Positions 42,249 through 51,106 are shown, counted from the stretch's first letter. The stretch is DNA of 64,000 nt from Imperialibacter sp964351395 (GCA_964351395.1 CAYGOF010000002.1:124001-188000), one strand, 5' to 3'. Numbers and translations: made by a program. Notes: generated by a model not told the origin, from the letters alone.

Positions 42249-43616
42249 TCAGAATATCCCGTACAGTAAGTTGGCTATTGTAAAGTAAACCCCTAAACCG
42301 AGCAAATCGTTTGCCGTAGTGATAAAAGGCCCTGAGGCAAGTGCAGGATTAATGCCAAATTTATCTAGAATAATTGGAGTGATAGTCCCCATAAACGACG
42401 CTAGAAGCACTACACTAAAAAGCGCAATAGTAACAGTAATAGCCAAAAACTCTTCTTTATATAATAAAATGATCGAGCCAAAAACGATGAGAGCAAGTAT
42501 GAGCCCGTTGAGTACTGCAACTGTCAATACTTTTATGAGCCTCCTGCCCATTGATTCGGCAAAAACATTTGGGTTCGCCAAGCTCTGCACGACAATTGAA
42601 GATGATTGGATGCCGACATTACCACCGGTGGCAGTAATGAGCGGAATAAAAAAGGCCACTGCCGGAATCAAGGCAATATCGCTCTCGAACAGGCCTATGA
42701 AACGTGCTCCCAGCAACCCGCCCACCATGCCAATGATCAACCAGGGCAACCTTGCTTTAGACAACTTCCAAACGCTATCGTCTTCCTCAACATCGTCGGA
42801 AATACCCGCCATCAACTGACGCTCTTCCTCTGCCTGCTCCTGCATCACATCCACGATATCATCAATGGTGATACGACCAACAAGTCGGCCCTTGGCATTT
42901 ATTACCGGCACGGCTTCAAGGTCATATTTCCGCATGATGGAGGCAACTTCGTCTTCGTGCATGTGGGTAATCACAGAAACAATATCATCATCATAGATGT
43001 CGGCTATTTTTGCGCCATCTTCGGCTATGATGATCTTTTTTAACGAAACTTTACCTATTAGTTTACCCGTATTGTTGATCACATATACAGAGTAAATCTT
43101 CTGAACTTTTTCGGCTTGCTTGCGAATCTCCTCTATACACTGAACGATACTCCAGTTGAGATTGCATTTGATGAGTTCCTTTGCCATCAAGCCACCTGCT
43201 ACATCTTCATCGTAATGCAGCAGTTCCTGAATATGCCTGGCCTTCTGCTCGTCGTGAATCAGAGCGACTACTTCCTCTCTGGTCTGTAGAGAAAGCTCCA
43301 TCAAAATATCTACACAGTCATCGGAGTCAAGAAAATCAAGAAAAGAAGCAATTTCTATTGACGTGAAGGCCCCCAGAAACTCAATACGGGTGTCTTCATC
43401 CAGGTCGTTGATGATCTGCGCACCCTTTTGCTTTTCAAGAAGGTCAATAACATATTTCGACTCCTTTGTATCAAACTCGTAAAGAAGTTGGGTGATGTCG
43501 GCAGGATTTACGCCATCCAGAGAAGAATGGATAAACTGCTCATCGCCTTCATCGAGCGCCCGCTGGAACCTCTCAAGGTATTCTTTGCTTAGCTCGAATT
43601 GGATGACTGCTTCCAT
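42249..43616 (-). CDS. mgtE: Magnesium transporter MgtE
   Basis: The protein has 455 residues. An N-terminal helical superhelix domain (about 10-130) precedes two CBS domains (about 130-265), which sense Mg2+. The membrane part (about 285-455) has five helices and the pore signature T-A-T-G-G-N-V-G-I-Q. The family forms homodimeric, Mg2+-gated channels in the inner membrane. Its start codon lies 28 bp inside the 3' end of rsmA, so the two are translated from one message. Length and order of domains are standard. Confidence 0.95.
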   Translation of the reverse strand: MEAVIQFELSKEYLERFQRALDEGDEQFIHSSLDGVNPADITQLLYEFDTKESKYVIDLLEKQKGAQIINDLDEDTRIEFLGAFTSIEIASFLDFLDSDDCVDILMELSLQTREEVVALIHDEQKARHIQELLHYDEDVAGGLMAKELIKCNLNWSIVQCIEEIRKQAEKVQKIYSVYVINNTGKLIGKVSLKKIIIAEDGAKIADIYDDDIVSVITHMHEDEVASIMRKYDLEAVPVINAKGRLVGRITIDDIVDVMQEQAEEERQLMAGISDDVEEDDSVWKLSKARLPWLIIGMVGGLLGARFIGLFESDIALIPAVAFFIPLITATGGNVGIQSSSIVVQSLANPNVFAESMGRRLIKVLTVAVLNGLILALIVFGSIILLYKEEFLAITVTIALFSVVLLASFMGTITPIILDKFGINPALASGPFITTANDLLGLGVYFTIANLLYGIF

Positions 43617-44389
43617 GCCTTTTCCAGAGATAAAGTAAGTTCGAAGAAATCTTCAACTGACAGTTGTTCTGCCCGTTTCTGAAGTATGGGGTCGACCTCT
43701 AATTCAGTGGGCAAAGGTAGTTCTTTAAGTGCATTCCGCAATGTTTTGCGTCGTTTTTGGAAGGCGGTTTTTACTACCTTTCGAAATAACACTTCATCAC
43801 ATGGTAATTTGCTGCGTTGATTTCTCTTCAATCGAATGACGGCTGAATTGACTCTTGGTGGCGGATTAAAAACTTCTGGTGGTACCGTAAATAGCAGCTC
43901 TATGTCGTAATAGGCCTGTAACAAGACACTCAATATTCCATAGTCTCTACTTCCCTCTTTTTCAGCCAATCGTACTGCCACTTCCTTCTGTATCATACCC
44001 ACAACTTCGGGTATCTTATGGTGATAGTCGAGCACTTTAAAGAAAATTTGAGAGCTTATATTGTATGGGAAGTTGCCTATGACAGCCAACGGCCCGGGAG
44101 CAATTGATTCGAGGTCCATCTTTAAAAAGTCCCCAGCTATGATCCTTTCCTTTAGCGCTACGAAATGCTTTTGCAGGTATTCCACCGACTCTTTATCGAT
44201 TTCTGAAACAAAAAGTGAATAGTCATTTTTTTCCAGCAGGAACTTGGTGAGCACTCCCGTTCCAGGACCAACCTCCAACACAGTGTTGTAGTTTCCGTGG
44301 AGCGTCAGCGCTTCTGCAATTTTTCTTGCAATGTTCTGATCTTTCAAAAAATGCTGCCCTAAATGCTTTTTGGGTCTAACTCTGTCCAT
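43589..44389 (-). CDS. rsmA: 16S rRNA dimethyladenosine transferase RsmA (KsgA)
   Basis: RsmA dimethylates two adjacent adenines near the 3' end of 16S rRNA. From the ATG at 44389 the protein has 266 residues and begins M-D-R-V-R-P-K-K-H-L-G-Q-H-F-L, the standard N-terminus; the frame is open further upstream, but those residues do not belong. The SAM-binding motif is V-G-P-G-T-G-V-L-T, and the active-site motif is G-N-F-P-Y-N-I (the usual N-[LI]-P-Y). The gene overlaps mgtE by 28 bp and is divergent from pdxA, with 123 bp between the starts. Confidence 0.95.
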   Translation of the reverse strand: MDRVRPKKHLGQHFLKDQNIARKIAEALTLHGNYNTVLEVGPGTGVLTKFLLEKNDYSLFVSEIDKESVEYLQKHFVALKERIIAGDFLKMDLESIAPGPLAVIGNFPYNISSQIFFKVLDYHHKIPEVVGMIQKEVAVRLAEKEGSRDYGILSVLLQAYYDIELLFTVPPEVFNPPPRVNSAVIRLKRNQRSKLPCDEVLFRKVVKTAFQKRRKTLRNALKELPLPTELEVDPILQKRAEQLSVEDFFELTLSLEKAWKQSSNSS

Positions 44390-44512
44390 TTTTTTAAAGA
44401 AGGTAAAATCCCTTAATTTGCGCCTCCTGTGTGGAAGGGTCTTGCATCGCACAATCCCAGGATGTGAAACCAAACGCAGACCAAATAACTGAAATTTTGT
44501 AGGATAAAACGG

Positions 44513-45547
44513 ATGGATAAGTCAAAGAAAAATAAACCTGTTGTTGGAATCACCCTTGGAGATGTAAACGGGATTGGTCCTGAAGTAATTATAAAAGCAC
44601 TTGAGGATAGTAGGATATTGAAATTCATGACACCTGTAATCTACGGATCGTCAAAGGTTATCTCCTACTACAGAAAGGCTATTGACCTAGCTGATTTCAA
44701 TTACAACCAGATCAGAGACCTCAGCCAGCTTTTTCACCGAAAAGTCAATGTCTATAATCTTTGGGAAGAGACAGTGGAAATCAAAATGGGCGAAGAAAAT
44801 GAGACCGGCGGAAAATATGCTCTCTTATCGCTTAAAGCCGCTGTCGCAGACCTGAAAGATGGAAAGATTGATGCCATGGTTACTGCACCAATCTCGAAGA
44901 ACAATATACAGAGCGAAGAATTTAAATTTCCAGGCCACACTGAATACCTGGCAGAAGCATTTGGCGTCAAAGACCATTTGATGTTGATGGTGGGAGACAA
45001 AATGAAAATAGGCCTGGTAACTGGGCATATCCCCCTTAAGTCGGTTGTATCGGCCCTGGGCAAAGAACTTATTCTTAAGAAGCTGTCGGTACTTGATAAT
45101 ACGCTGAAGCAAGATTTTGGCATCAAAAAACCCCGGATAGCTGTACTTGGCCTCAATCCACACGCTGGCGAAAACGGGCTCCTTGGCAACGAGGAAAGAG
45201 ATGTAATCTGCCCGGTACTCAAAGAGTGGAAAGAGAAAGGAAACCTGATATTCGGTCCATTTCCTTCTGACGGCTTTTTTGGCAGCCTGCTCCACGCTAA
45301 GTACGATGGTGTTTTGGCGATGTACCACGACCAGGCTTTGATACCGTTCAAAACGCTTTGCTTTGAAACAGGCGTAAATTACACCGCCGGACTTCCAGCT
45401 GTACGCACCTCTCCTGACCACGGCACTGCTTTTTCTCTGGCAGGAAAAAATGTGGCGTCTGAAGCTTCGATGAGGGAAGCACTTTTTCTGGCGGCTGATA
45501 TTGCCAGACAAAGAGGCGGAGATGCTTTTGAAGGCTCCATGGATTAA
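44513..45547 (+). CDS. pdxA: 4-hydroxythreonine-4-phosphate dehydrogenase PdxA
   Basis: PdxA oxidises 4-phosphohydroxy-L-threonine in the DXP-dependent pathway to pyridoxal phosphate. The protein has 344 residues. Family features are I-T-L-G-D-V-N-G-I-G-P-E at the start, P-G-H-T-E-Y-L with a metal-binding histidine, L-N-P-H-A-G-E-N-G near 215 and Y-H-D-Q-A-L-I-P near 270, and the final T-S-P-D-H-G-T-A. It heads the plus-strand run but is separated from the DUF177 gene by about 155 bp with its own promoter. Confidence 0.96.
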   Translation: MDKSKKNKPVVGITLGDVNGIGPEVIIKALEDSRILKFMTPVIYGSSKVISYYRKAIDLADFNYNQIRDLSQLFHRKVNVYNLWEETVEIKMGEENETGGKYALLSLKAAVADLKDGKIDAMVTAPISKNNIQSEEFKFPGHTEYLAEAFGVKDHLMLMVGDKMKIGLVTGHIPLKSVVSALGKELILKKLSVLDNTLKQDFGIKKPRIAVLGLNPHAGENGLLGNEERDVICPVLKEWKEKGNLIFGPFPSDGFFGSLLHAKYDGVLAMYHDQALIPFKTLCFETGVNYTAGLPAVRTSPDHGTAFSLAGKNVASEASMREALFLAADIARQRGGDAFEGSMD

Positions 45548-45639
45548 ACGGGTTTTCCTGCGAAAACATGGATCCCGGATAATGACAGTCTCACTTTCAC
45601 CTTGGAAGAAGATAATTTATCTTTAATTCGTGATAGTCG

Positions 45640-45671
45640 TTTTATTAATTAAGCCTTTCTTCCTATCTTTG
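45640..45671 (+). promoter_or_regulatory. Candidate promoter of the DUF177-rpmF-plsX-fabH operon
   Basis: TATCTTTG at 45664-45671 fits the TAnnTTTG -7 consensus of Bacteroidota. A TTTTA at 45640-45644 lies 19 bp upstream, close to the expected spacing for a -33 element. It lies 31 bp before the DUF177 ATG. Confidence 0.6.
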
Positions 45672-45702
45672 CGGTCTTTATTGAATACAGAGCTAGTTTG
45701 TG

Positions 45703-46254
45703 ATGGCAAAAAGTCCCCTAAAACCGTTTGAAATAGAGATTCAGGGACTTTCTCTTGACCAACATTCGTTCGATTTTTCCTTCGATGACTCTTTGTTTGG
45801 AGCATTTGAGGGTACTTTGATCGAAAAAGGCAAGGGAACTGTCCATATCGAGCTTATCAAGTCCGAAACGATGATGACGTTGTCGTTCGAAATTGAAGGT
45901 TCTGTCGAGCTTATTTGCGATAGAAGCTTGCGAAAATTTGACCAGGAAGTTGAGTTACAGCAGGAGTTGATCGTGAAATTAGGAGACGAATTCATTGAGC
46001 TTGATGATGATATAGTGGTTATCCCTAGAGAGACCCAGTATTTAAATGTAGCTCAATACATATACGAGTTCATAACTGTTAACATTCCGATGAAGAAAAT
46101 TCATCCAGAGTTAAGAACAGAAGAGGACGAAGAAGATGATGATATAGGTGGATCGTTGATCTACCAAACAGAAGCCGAACAGGAAATGGAAGATGAAGGC
46201 GACGAACCAATCGATCCTCGCTGGGAAGCTCTGAAAAAGTTTAGAAACAATTAA
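45703..46254 (+). CDS. DUF177 (YceD-like) protein
   Basis: The protein has 183 residues counted from ATG 45703; a GTG immediately before it is in frame but unneeded. It is the acidic DUF177/YceD family, encoded directly before rpmF in most bacteria. A central region with L-I-C-D-R-S-L (usual C-x-R-C-L type, here with one Cys) is visible. The C-terminal part is strongly acidic (E-E-D-E-E-D-D-D-I). In plants and bacteria relatives affect 23S rRNA processing or stability. It lies 19 bp before rpmF and is probably the first gene of the lipid operon. Confidence 0.88.
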   Translation: MAKSPLKPFEIEIQGLSLDQHSFDFSFDDSLFGAFEGTLIEKGKGTVHIELIKSETMMTLSFEIEGSVELICDRSLRKFDQEVELQQELIVKLGDEFIELDDDIVVIPRETQYLNVAQYIYEFITVNIPMKKIHPELRTEEDEEDDDIGGSLIYQTEAEQEMEDEGDEPIDPRWEALKKFRNN

Positions 46255-46273
46255 TTGTTAATACGAGGTAAAA

Positions 46274-46465
46274 ATGGCACATCCAAAACGAAGACATTCG
46301 AGCACCAGGCGTGATAAGAGAAGAACTCATTACAAAGCTGAGGCTAAGAGTTATGTAGTTTGTCCTACGACAGGTGAGTTTCACCTTCCACACAGAGCAT
46401 TTTGGCACGAAGGCAAGCTTTACTACAAAGGTAAAGTAATCATGGAAAAAGAGGTGTTAGCTTAA
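46274..46465 (+). CDS. rpmF: 50S ribosomal protein L32
   Basis: This protein of 63 residues is bL32, a small basic protein of the large ribosomal subunit. The N-terminus M-A-H-P-K-R-R-H-S is diagnostic. Many L32 proteins bind zinc through four cysteines; here only one Cys is present (V-C-P-T-T-G-E), so it is a zinc-free (C-minus) form. The last codons and stop are part of a strong hairpin and T tract (46451-46481), so rpmF is both the end of one transcript and the leader of the next gene, plsX. Confidence 0.95.
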   Translation: MAHPKRRHSSTRRDKRRTHYKAEAKSYVVCPTTGEFHLPHRAFWHEGKLYYKGKVIMEKEVLA

Positions 46466-46481
46466 GCTAACCCCTCTTTTT
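46451..46481 (+). terminator. Hairpin with T tract across the rpmF stop codon
   Basis: GAGGTGTTAGC (46451-46461) and GCTAACCCCTC (46466-46476) pair with one mismatch and a TTAA loop, followed by TTTTT. This is a typical intrinsic terminator and overlaps the end of rpmF. It would limit read-through into plsX and fabH. Confidence 0.8.
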
Positions 46482-46496
46482 GGTTCTCAACCAAAA
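46478..46496 (+). promoter_or_regulatory. Second hairpin just before plsX, adjoining its ribosome-binding site
   Basis: TTTTGGTT (46478-46485) and AACCAAAA (46489-46496) are perfect 8-bp arms with a CTC loop. The 5' arm reuses the terminator's T tract, and the 3' arm runs into the AAAGGAA ribosome-binding site (46494-46500) of plsX. Confidence 0.55.
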
Positions 46497-46504
46497 GGAA
46501 CTAC

Positions 46505-47446
46505 ATGAGAATAGCTGTTGACGCAATGGGAGGCGAAAGGGCCCCTGATAATGTTGTCATTGGAGCAGCCCAAGCCCAGAATAGCTTCGCAGAAGCGGAT
46601 TCCATAGTCCTTCTGGGTGACAAAAGTGTTATTCAGTCCTCCTGCGAAAGACTCAATATCACTTTCAATTCTTTTGAGGTTCATCATGCGCCGGAACTAA
46701 TCGGCATGGATGAACACCCTACCAAAGCTCTCGCCCAGAAGCAGCATTCAAGTATTGCTCAGGGTTTTCACCTATTAAAAGATAAAGAAGTAAAAGCATT
46801 TTGTAGCGCCGGAAACGCAGGTGTGATGCATGCTGGTGCGCTTTTCTCTATTAAGCCTGTTGAGGGAGTAATACGACCAGCCCATGCTGGCTTCATACCC
46901 AAGGAAAATGGTGGTTATAGTTTATTGCTTGACATAGGGCCGAATACTGATGTACGGCAGGACGTTCTTTTTCAATTTGGTGAACTTGGCGCTATCTACG
47001 CCAAAAATGTAATGGGCATTGATCGCCCTCGGGTTGCGCTCATGAATCTGGACGAAGAAGAAGGTAAAGGTACTTTGTTCACTCAGGCTGCTTACCAATT
47101 GTTCAAAAACAGCTCAAAGGTAAATTTTATAGGGAATATAGAAGGGAGTGATCTCTTCAATGACAAGGCTGATGTAATTGTATGTGATGGCTTTACAGGC
47201 AATGTGATTTTAAAAATGGTGGGTACATTTTATGACCTGCTCAAGCAACGTGCATTTCTCGATGACTTTTTCACAAGGTTTAATTACGAAGCCGTTGGTG
47301 GAAGTCCTATATTGGGAGTCAATGGGAATGTGGTCATTGGCCACAGCGCCTCAAGTCCAGAGGCAATTAAAAATATGATTTTACTTGCATACCGAATGGC
47401 AGCGACCAATTTTTACCAAAAAATCAAGGTCGCCTTCGGAGATTAA
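46505..47446 (+). CDS. plsX: Phosphate acyltransferase PlsX
   Basis: PlsX makes acyl-phosphate from acyl-ACP, the first step of phosphatidic acid synthesis by the PlsX-PlsY route. The protein has 313 residues with the start R-I-A-V-D-A-M-G-G-E, a phosphate-site segment G-N-A-G (about 100) and V-V-C-D-G-F-T-G-N near residue 225. The G-S-P-I-L-G-V-N-G motif and H-S-A-S-S-P-E-A are also present. It is in the standard order after rpmF and before fabH. The ATG at 46505 is preceded by AAAGGAA. Confidence 0.96.
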   Translation: MRIAVDAMGGERAPDNVVIGAAQAQNSFAEADSIVLLGDKSVIQSSCERLNITFNSFEVHHAPELIGMDEHPTKALAQKQHSSIAQGFHLLKDKEVKAFCSAGNAGVMHAGALFSIKPVEGVIRPAHAGFIPKENGGYSLLLDIGPNTDVRQDVLFQFGELGAIYAKNVMGIDRPRVALMNLDEEEGKGTLFTQAAYQLFKNSSKVNFIGNIEGSDLFNDKADVIVCDGFTGNVILKMVGTFYDLLKQRAFLDDFFTRFNYEAVGGSPILGVNGNVVIGHSASSPEAIKNMILLAYRMAATNFYQKIKVAFGD

Positions 47447-47458
47447 ACAACTACAAAC

Positions 47459-48466
47459 ATGACCAAAGTCCGGGCAGGAATAACGGGGATTCAAGGATAC
47501 GTTCCAGATTACATACTTACTAATAAAGAGCTGGAAACGATAGTAGACACAACAGACGAATGGATCACTTCCAGAACCGGAATCAAAGAAAGGCATATCT
47601 TAAAAGGCGAGGGTAAGGGAACGTCAGTTATTGGTATAGAGGCTGTAAAAGGACTCCTAAAAAAGACCAACACCGACCCTTCTGAGGTCGACTTATTGAT
47701 CTGCGCTACCACTACACCTGACATGCTATTCCCTGCTACAGCAAATATTATTTGCAACGCAGTGGGAATAAAAAATGCCTTCAGTTACGACATTCAGGCG
47801 GCTTGTTCCGGTTTCTTGTTTGCTTTGACCACTGGCTCTCAGTTTATTGAGACTGGAAAATATAAAAAGGTCATAGTAATTGGTGCCGACAAGATGTCGT
47901 CAATCATCGATTATTCGGACCGTACTACCTGCATCATATTTGGCGATGGTGGTGGAGCTGTTATGCTTGAGCCAACAACCGATGGCACTGGTATAATGGA
48001 TGCAGTACTTCATTCCGATGGGTCAGGCGAACCCTTTCTACATATGAAAGCGGGTGGAAGTCGCAAGCCAGCTTCTGCCGAAACAGTTTTGGCCAAAGAG
48101 CATTATGTGCATCAGGAAGGAGCCACTGTTTACAAATTTGCCGTAACCAATATGGCAGAAGTAGCCGCAGAAATTATGGAGCGCAACGACCTTACCTCTG
48201 AAAATGTGAACTGGTTAGTGCCACACCAGGCGAACAAAAGAATAATCGACGCTACTGCTAAACGGATGGGTGTTGGAGAAGACAAGGTTATGCTCAATAT
48301 CCAGAAGTATGGAAACACCACTAGTGGCACCATTCCATTGTGTCTTTGGGACTATGAAAAACAACTTAAAAAGGGTGATAACCTGGTACTGGCTGCTTTT
48401 GGAGGCGGGTTTACCTGGGGCTCTGTGTATGTAAAATGGTCATACGACGCTAAGGATTCAAAATAA
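47459..48466 (+). CDS. fabH: 3-oxoacyl-ACP synthase III (FabH)
   Basis: FabH starts fatty-acid chains by condensing an acyl-CoA primer with malonyl-ACP. The protein has 335 residues. The catalytic triad is visible as C116 in Q-A-A-C-S-G-F, H in V-P-H-Q-A-N (about 252) and N in Y-G-N-T-T-S-G (about 282). It lies 12 bp after plsX. As is common in this phylum, it may use branched-chain primers, which would fit the branched-chain type E1 encoded at 24986-27394 (inference). Confidence 0.96.
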   Translation: MTKVRAGITGIQGYVPDYILTNKELETIVDTTDEWITSRTGIKERHILKGEGKGTSVIGIEAVKGLLKKTNTDPSEVDLLICATTTPDMLFPATANIICNAVGIKNAFSYDIQAACSGFLFALTTGSQFIETGKYKKVIVIGADKMSSIIDYSDRTTCIIFGDGGGAVMLEPTTDGTGIMDAVLHSDGSGEPFLHMKAGGSRKPASAETVLAKEHYVHQEGATVYKFAVTNMAEVAAEIMERNDLTSENVNWLVPHQANKRIIDATAKRMGVGEDKVMLNIQKYGNTTSGTIPLCLWDYEKQLKKGDNLVLAAFGGGFTWGSVYVKWSYDAKDSK

Positions 48467-48496
48467 TTGCTTCAACTCTAATATCAACACAACATT

Positions 48497-49060
48497 ATGG
48501 CATCTACCGCTGACTTCAAAAATGGCCTTTGCATTGAATATAATGGCGAATTGCACGTTATCACAGAATTTCAACATGTGAAACCTGGCAAAGGCCCTGC
48601 GTTTGTGCGTACTAAGCTCAAAAACATTAAAACAGGTAGGGTAATCGATAACACCTTCAACTCAGGCGTAAAAGTAACCACCGCAAGAGTGGAAAACAGA
48701 CCCCACCAGTTCCTCTACAAGGATGACCTTGGCTATAACTTCATGGACAGCTCCACCTTTGAACAAGTTATTTTGCAGGAGGAAATGATTAGCGCCCCTC
48801 AGTTTCTCATGGACGGACAAGGCGTTGATATCCTGGTGCATGCCGAAACCGAAACTCCATTATCATGTGAACTACCTGCACATGTTGAAGTTACTGTAGT
48901 GTACACTGAGCCCGGTTTAAAAGGTGATACAGCAACTAACACCTTAAAGCCCGCTACCATTGAAACTGGGGCTACAATCAAAGTGCCATTATTTATTAAC
49001 CAGGACGAACGGATCAAAATTGACACAAGGACTGGTGAATACTACGAAAGGGTAAAATAA
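48497..49060 (+). CDS. efp: Elongation factor P
   Basis: EF-P relieves ribosome stalling at proline-rich sequences. The protein has 187 residues in the standard three-domain, tRNA-like fold. The N-terminal loop H-V-K-P-G-K-G-P-A-F carries the lysine (about residue 34) that is modified in many bacteria. The C-terminal signature G-A-T-I-K-V-P-L-F-I-N is at the expected place. No EpmA or EpmB gene is next to it. It lies 30 bp after fabH and before accB. Confidence 0.96.
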   Translation: MASTADFKNGLCIEYNGELHVITEFQHVKPGKGPAFVRTKLKNIKTGRVIDNTFNSGVKVTTARVENRPHQFLYKDDLGYNFMDSSTFEQVILQEEMISAPQFLMDGQGVDILVHAETETPLSCELPAHVEVTVVYTEPGLKGDTATNTLKPATIETGATIKVPLFINQDERIKIDTRTGEYYERVK

Positions 49061-49140
49061 GAGCTATTCCATGTGCGGCAGGATTTCCGAAAATATTCCA
49101 CTAATTTAGATATTGGTTAACCCAACAAATTATTTTAGCC

Positions 49141-49650
49141 ATGACAGACAAGAAGTCGAGGCCTATTAAAAACGAACCTATGAAAGCGAAAGAAATTCAG
49201 GATCTGATCGATTTTATTTCCAAAAGCGGACTCGAGGAAGTAAATATCGAAACAGAGGAATTCAAAATCAAAGTAAAGAGAAATAGCGATGCCCCTCGCA
49301 TCGTTGAGCATGTTGCGCCTTCGGCACCAGCGCCTGTTGCAGCAGCAGCTCCTGCACCAGCGGCGGCGGCTCCAGCAGCGCCAGCAAAATCCGGTAGCGA
49401 TGAAAGCAAATACATCACTATAAAATCGCCGATGATTGGCACCTTCTATCGCTCGCCAAATCCTGAAACAGATGTATTTGCGAAAGTAGGTGACAAAATA
49501 AAAGTTGGTCAGCCAGTGTGCATCATCGAAGCAATGAAGTTATTCAACGAAATTGAATCAGAAGTGTCTGGCACCATTGTAAAAGTGTTGGCTGAAAATG
49601 CTAGTCCTGTTGAATATGATCAACCTTTGTTCCTTGTAGACCCTTCTTAA
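49141..49650 (+). CDS. accB: Biotin carboxyl carrier protein of acetyl-CoA carboxylase
   Basis: AccB carries the biotin between biotin carboxylase and carboxyltransferase. The protein has 169 residues. An N-terminal segment (1-55) leads to a flexible Ala/Pro-rich linker (about 58-83) and the biotinyl domain (about 90-169). The biotin attachment site is E-A-M-K-L with K133. The ATG at 49141 gives an N-terminus 13 residues longer than the alternative M at residue 14, M-K-A-K-E-I-Q, which matches the family better; that start (49180) is possible. accC follows 56 bp later. Confidence 0.94.
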   Translation: MTDKKSRPIKNEPMKAKEIQDLIDFISKSGLEEVNIETEEFKIKVKRNSDAPRIVEHVAPSAPAPVAAAAPAPAAAAPAAPAKSGSDESKYITIKSPMIGTFYRSPNPETDVFAKVGDKIKVGQPVCIIEAMKLFNEIESEVSGTIVKVLAENASPVEYDQPLFLVDPS

Positions 49651-49706
49651 GGCTAAAAAGGAGTTTTGAAGTCATATTTATATTGTAAGGATAAACCCTA
49701 AATATT

Positions 49707-51053
49707 GTGTTCAAAAAAATACTAATCGCCAATAGAGGAGAAATTGCCCTGCGGATCATCCGTACCTGCCGGGAAATGGGTATCAAAACGGTGGCCGTTT
49801 ACTCAACGGCCGACAAAGACAGTCTTCATGTCAGGTTCGCCGATGAAGCCGTTTGTATTGGTCCTCCGCCAAGTGCTAAGTCCTATCTGAAAATGCCTAA
49901 TCTGATTTCAGCCGCTGAAATCACCAATGCTGACGCTATTCACCCTGGCTATGGTTTTCTTTCGGAGAATGCTGAGTTCTCAAGAATTTGCCAGGAGTAT
50001 GGCATCAAATTCATTGGCGCCACTCCGGAGATGATCAACTCTATGGGCGACAAGGCCACGGCGAAAGACACCATGAAAAAGGCTGGTGTTCCCATTATCC
50101 CAGGCTCTGAAGGCCTTCTTGATTCGGTAGCGCAAGGCAAAAAGCTAGCCGCAGAAGTTGGCTATCCAGTATTGCTCAAGGCCACTGCCGGTGGCGGTGG
50201 ACGTGGCATGCGCCTGGTGAAGCAAGAGTCAGAATTTCAGAAAGCATGGGACGACGCCAGGATGGAATCTTCAGCTGCTTTTGGAAACGACGGTCTTTAT
50301 CTTGAGAAATTTGTTGAGGAACCTCGCCATATTGAAATCCAAATCGTGGGTGACAGCAGAGGTCGTGCCTGCCACCTGTCTGAAAGGGACTGTTCGATTC
50401 AGCGACGCCATCAGAAATTGGTAGAAGAAACCCCCTCTCCTATTGTTTCGCAAGAACTAAGAGAGAAAATGGGCGCAGCAGCCATAGCAGGTGCTGAAGC
50501 TATTGGATATGAGGGCGCTGGAACCATTGAATTCCTGGTGGATAAGCATGGAGACTTCTACTTCATGGAAATGAACACAAGGATCCAGGTAGAGCACCCT
50601 ATTACCGAAGAAGTAACAGATTTTGACCTGATCAAGGAGCAAATTCAAGTAGCAGCCGGCTTCCCTATTTCTGGCAAAAACTACTTCCCTAAGCTTCACT
50701 CCATGGAGTGCCGTATCAATGCAGAAGATCCAGGCAATGGGTTTCGTCCAAGCCCGGGTAAGATAACAAATCTTCATCTGCCAGGTGGCCATGGCGTGAG
50801 AGTTGACAGCCACGTTTATGCAGGCTATACGATTCCACCCAACTATGATTCGATGATCGCCAAGCTGATTGTGTCTGCCCAAACCAGAGACGAAGCATTG
50901 ACGAGAATGAAGCGGGCACTCTCGGAATTTGTTATTGAAGGTATCAAAACTACCATCCCATTCCACATCAAACTGATGGACGATCCTATCTTTAGGTCCG
51001 GGAAGTTTACCACTAGCTTCCTGGAGACCTTCGACTTCAGTGATTTAAAGTAA
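49707..51053 (+). CDS. accC: Biotin carboxylase subunit of acetyl-CoA carboxylase
   Basis: AccC carboxylates biotin with bicarbonate and ATP. The protein has 448 residues, the normal length. It begins M-F-K-K-I-L-I-A-N-R-G-E-I-A from a GTG at 49707. The ATP-grasp domain has T-A-G-G-G-G-R-G-M-R near residue 160, E-R-D-C-S-I-Q-R-R-H-Q-K near 230, and E-M-N-T-R-I-Q-V-E-H near 287. It ends the plus-strand lipid run and is followed by a strong terminator. Confidence 0.97.
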   Translation: MFKKILIANRGEIALRIIRTCREMGIKTVAVYSTADKDSLHVRFADEAVCIGPPPSAKSYLKMPNLISAAEITNADAIHPGYGFLSENAEFSRICQEYGIKFIGATPEMINSMGDKATAKDTMKKAGVPIIPGSEGLLDSVAQGKKLAAEVGYPVLLKATAGGGGRGMRLVKQESEFQKAWDDARMESSAAFGNDGLYLEKFVEEPRHIEIQIVGDSRGRACHLSERDCSIQRRHQKLVEETPSPIVSQELREKMGAAAIAGAEAIGYEGAGTIEFLVDKHGDFYFMEMNTRIQVEHPITEEVTDFDLIKEQIQVAAGFPISGKNYFPKLHSMECRINAEDPGNGFRPSPGKITNLHLPGGHGVRVDSHVYAGYTIPPNYDSMIAKLIVSAQTRDEALTRMKRALSEFVIEGIKTTIPFHIKLMDDPIFRSGKFTTSFLETFDFSDLK

Positions 51054-51075
51054 TTTAAGCTATATGAATTAATAC

Positions 51076-51106
51076 AACCCGAGACGGCAACGCCTCGGGT
51101 TTTTTT
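51076..51106 (+). terminator. Rho-independent terminator after accC
   Basis: AACCCGAG (51076-51083) and CTCGGGTT (51094-51101) form a perfect 8-bp stem, continued inside by CG/CG pairs, then a T run. It ends the pdxA-to-accC block. Confidence 0.9.

Noticed and set aside
44752..45511. Two long minus-strand frames (199 and 228 codons) opposite pdxA
   Set aside because: Both lie inside the well-supported pdxA gene, have low-complexity translations and no ribosome-binding site.
50457..50966. Minus-strand frame of 169 codons opposite accC
   Set aside because: It is a shadow of the conserved biotin carboxylase gene with no recognisable motif.
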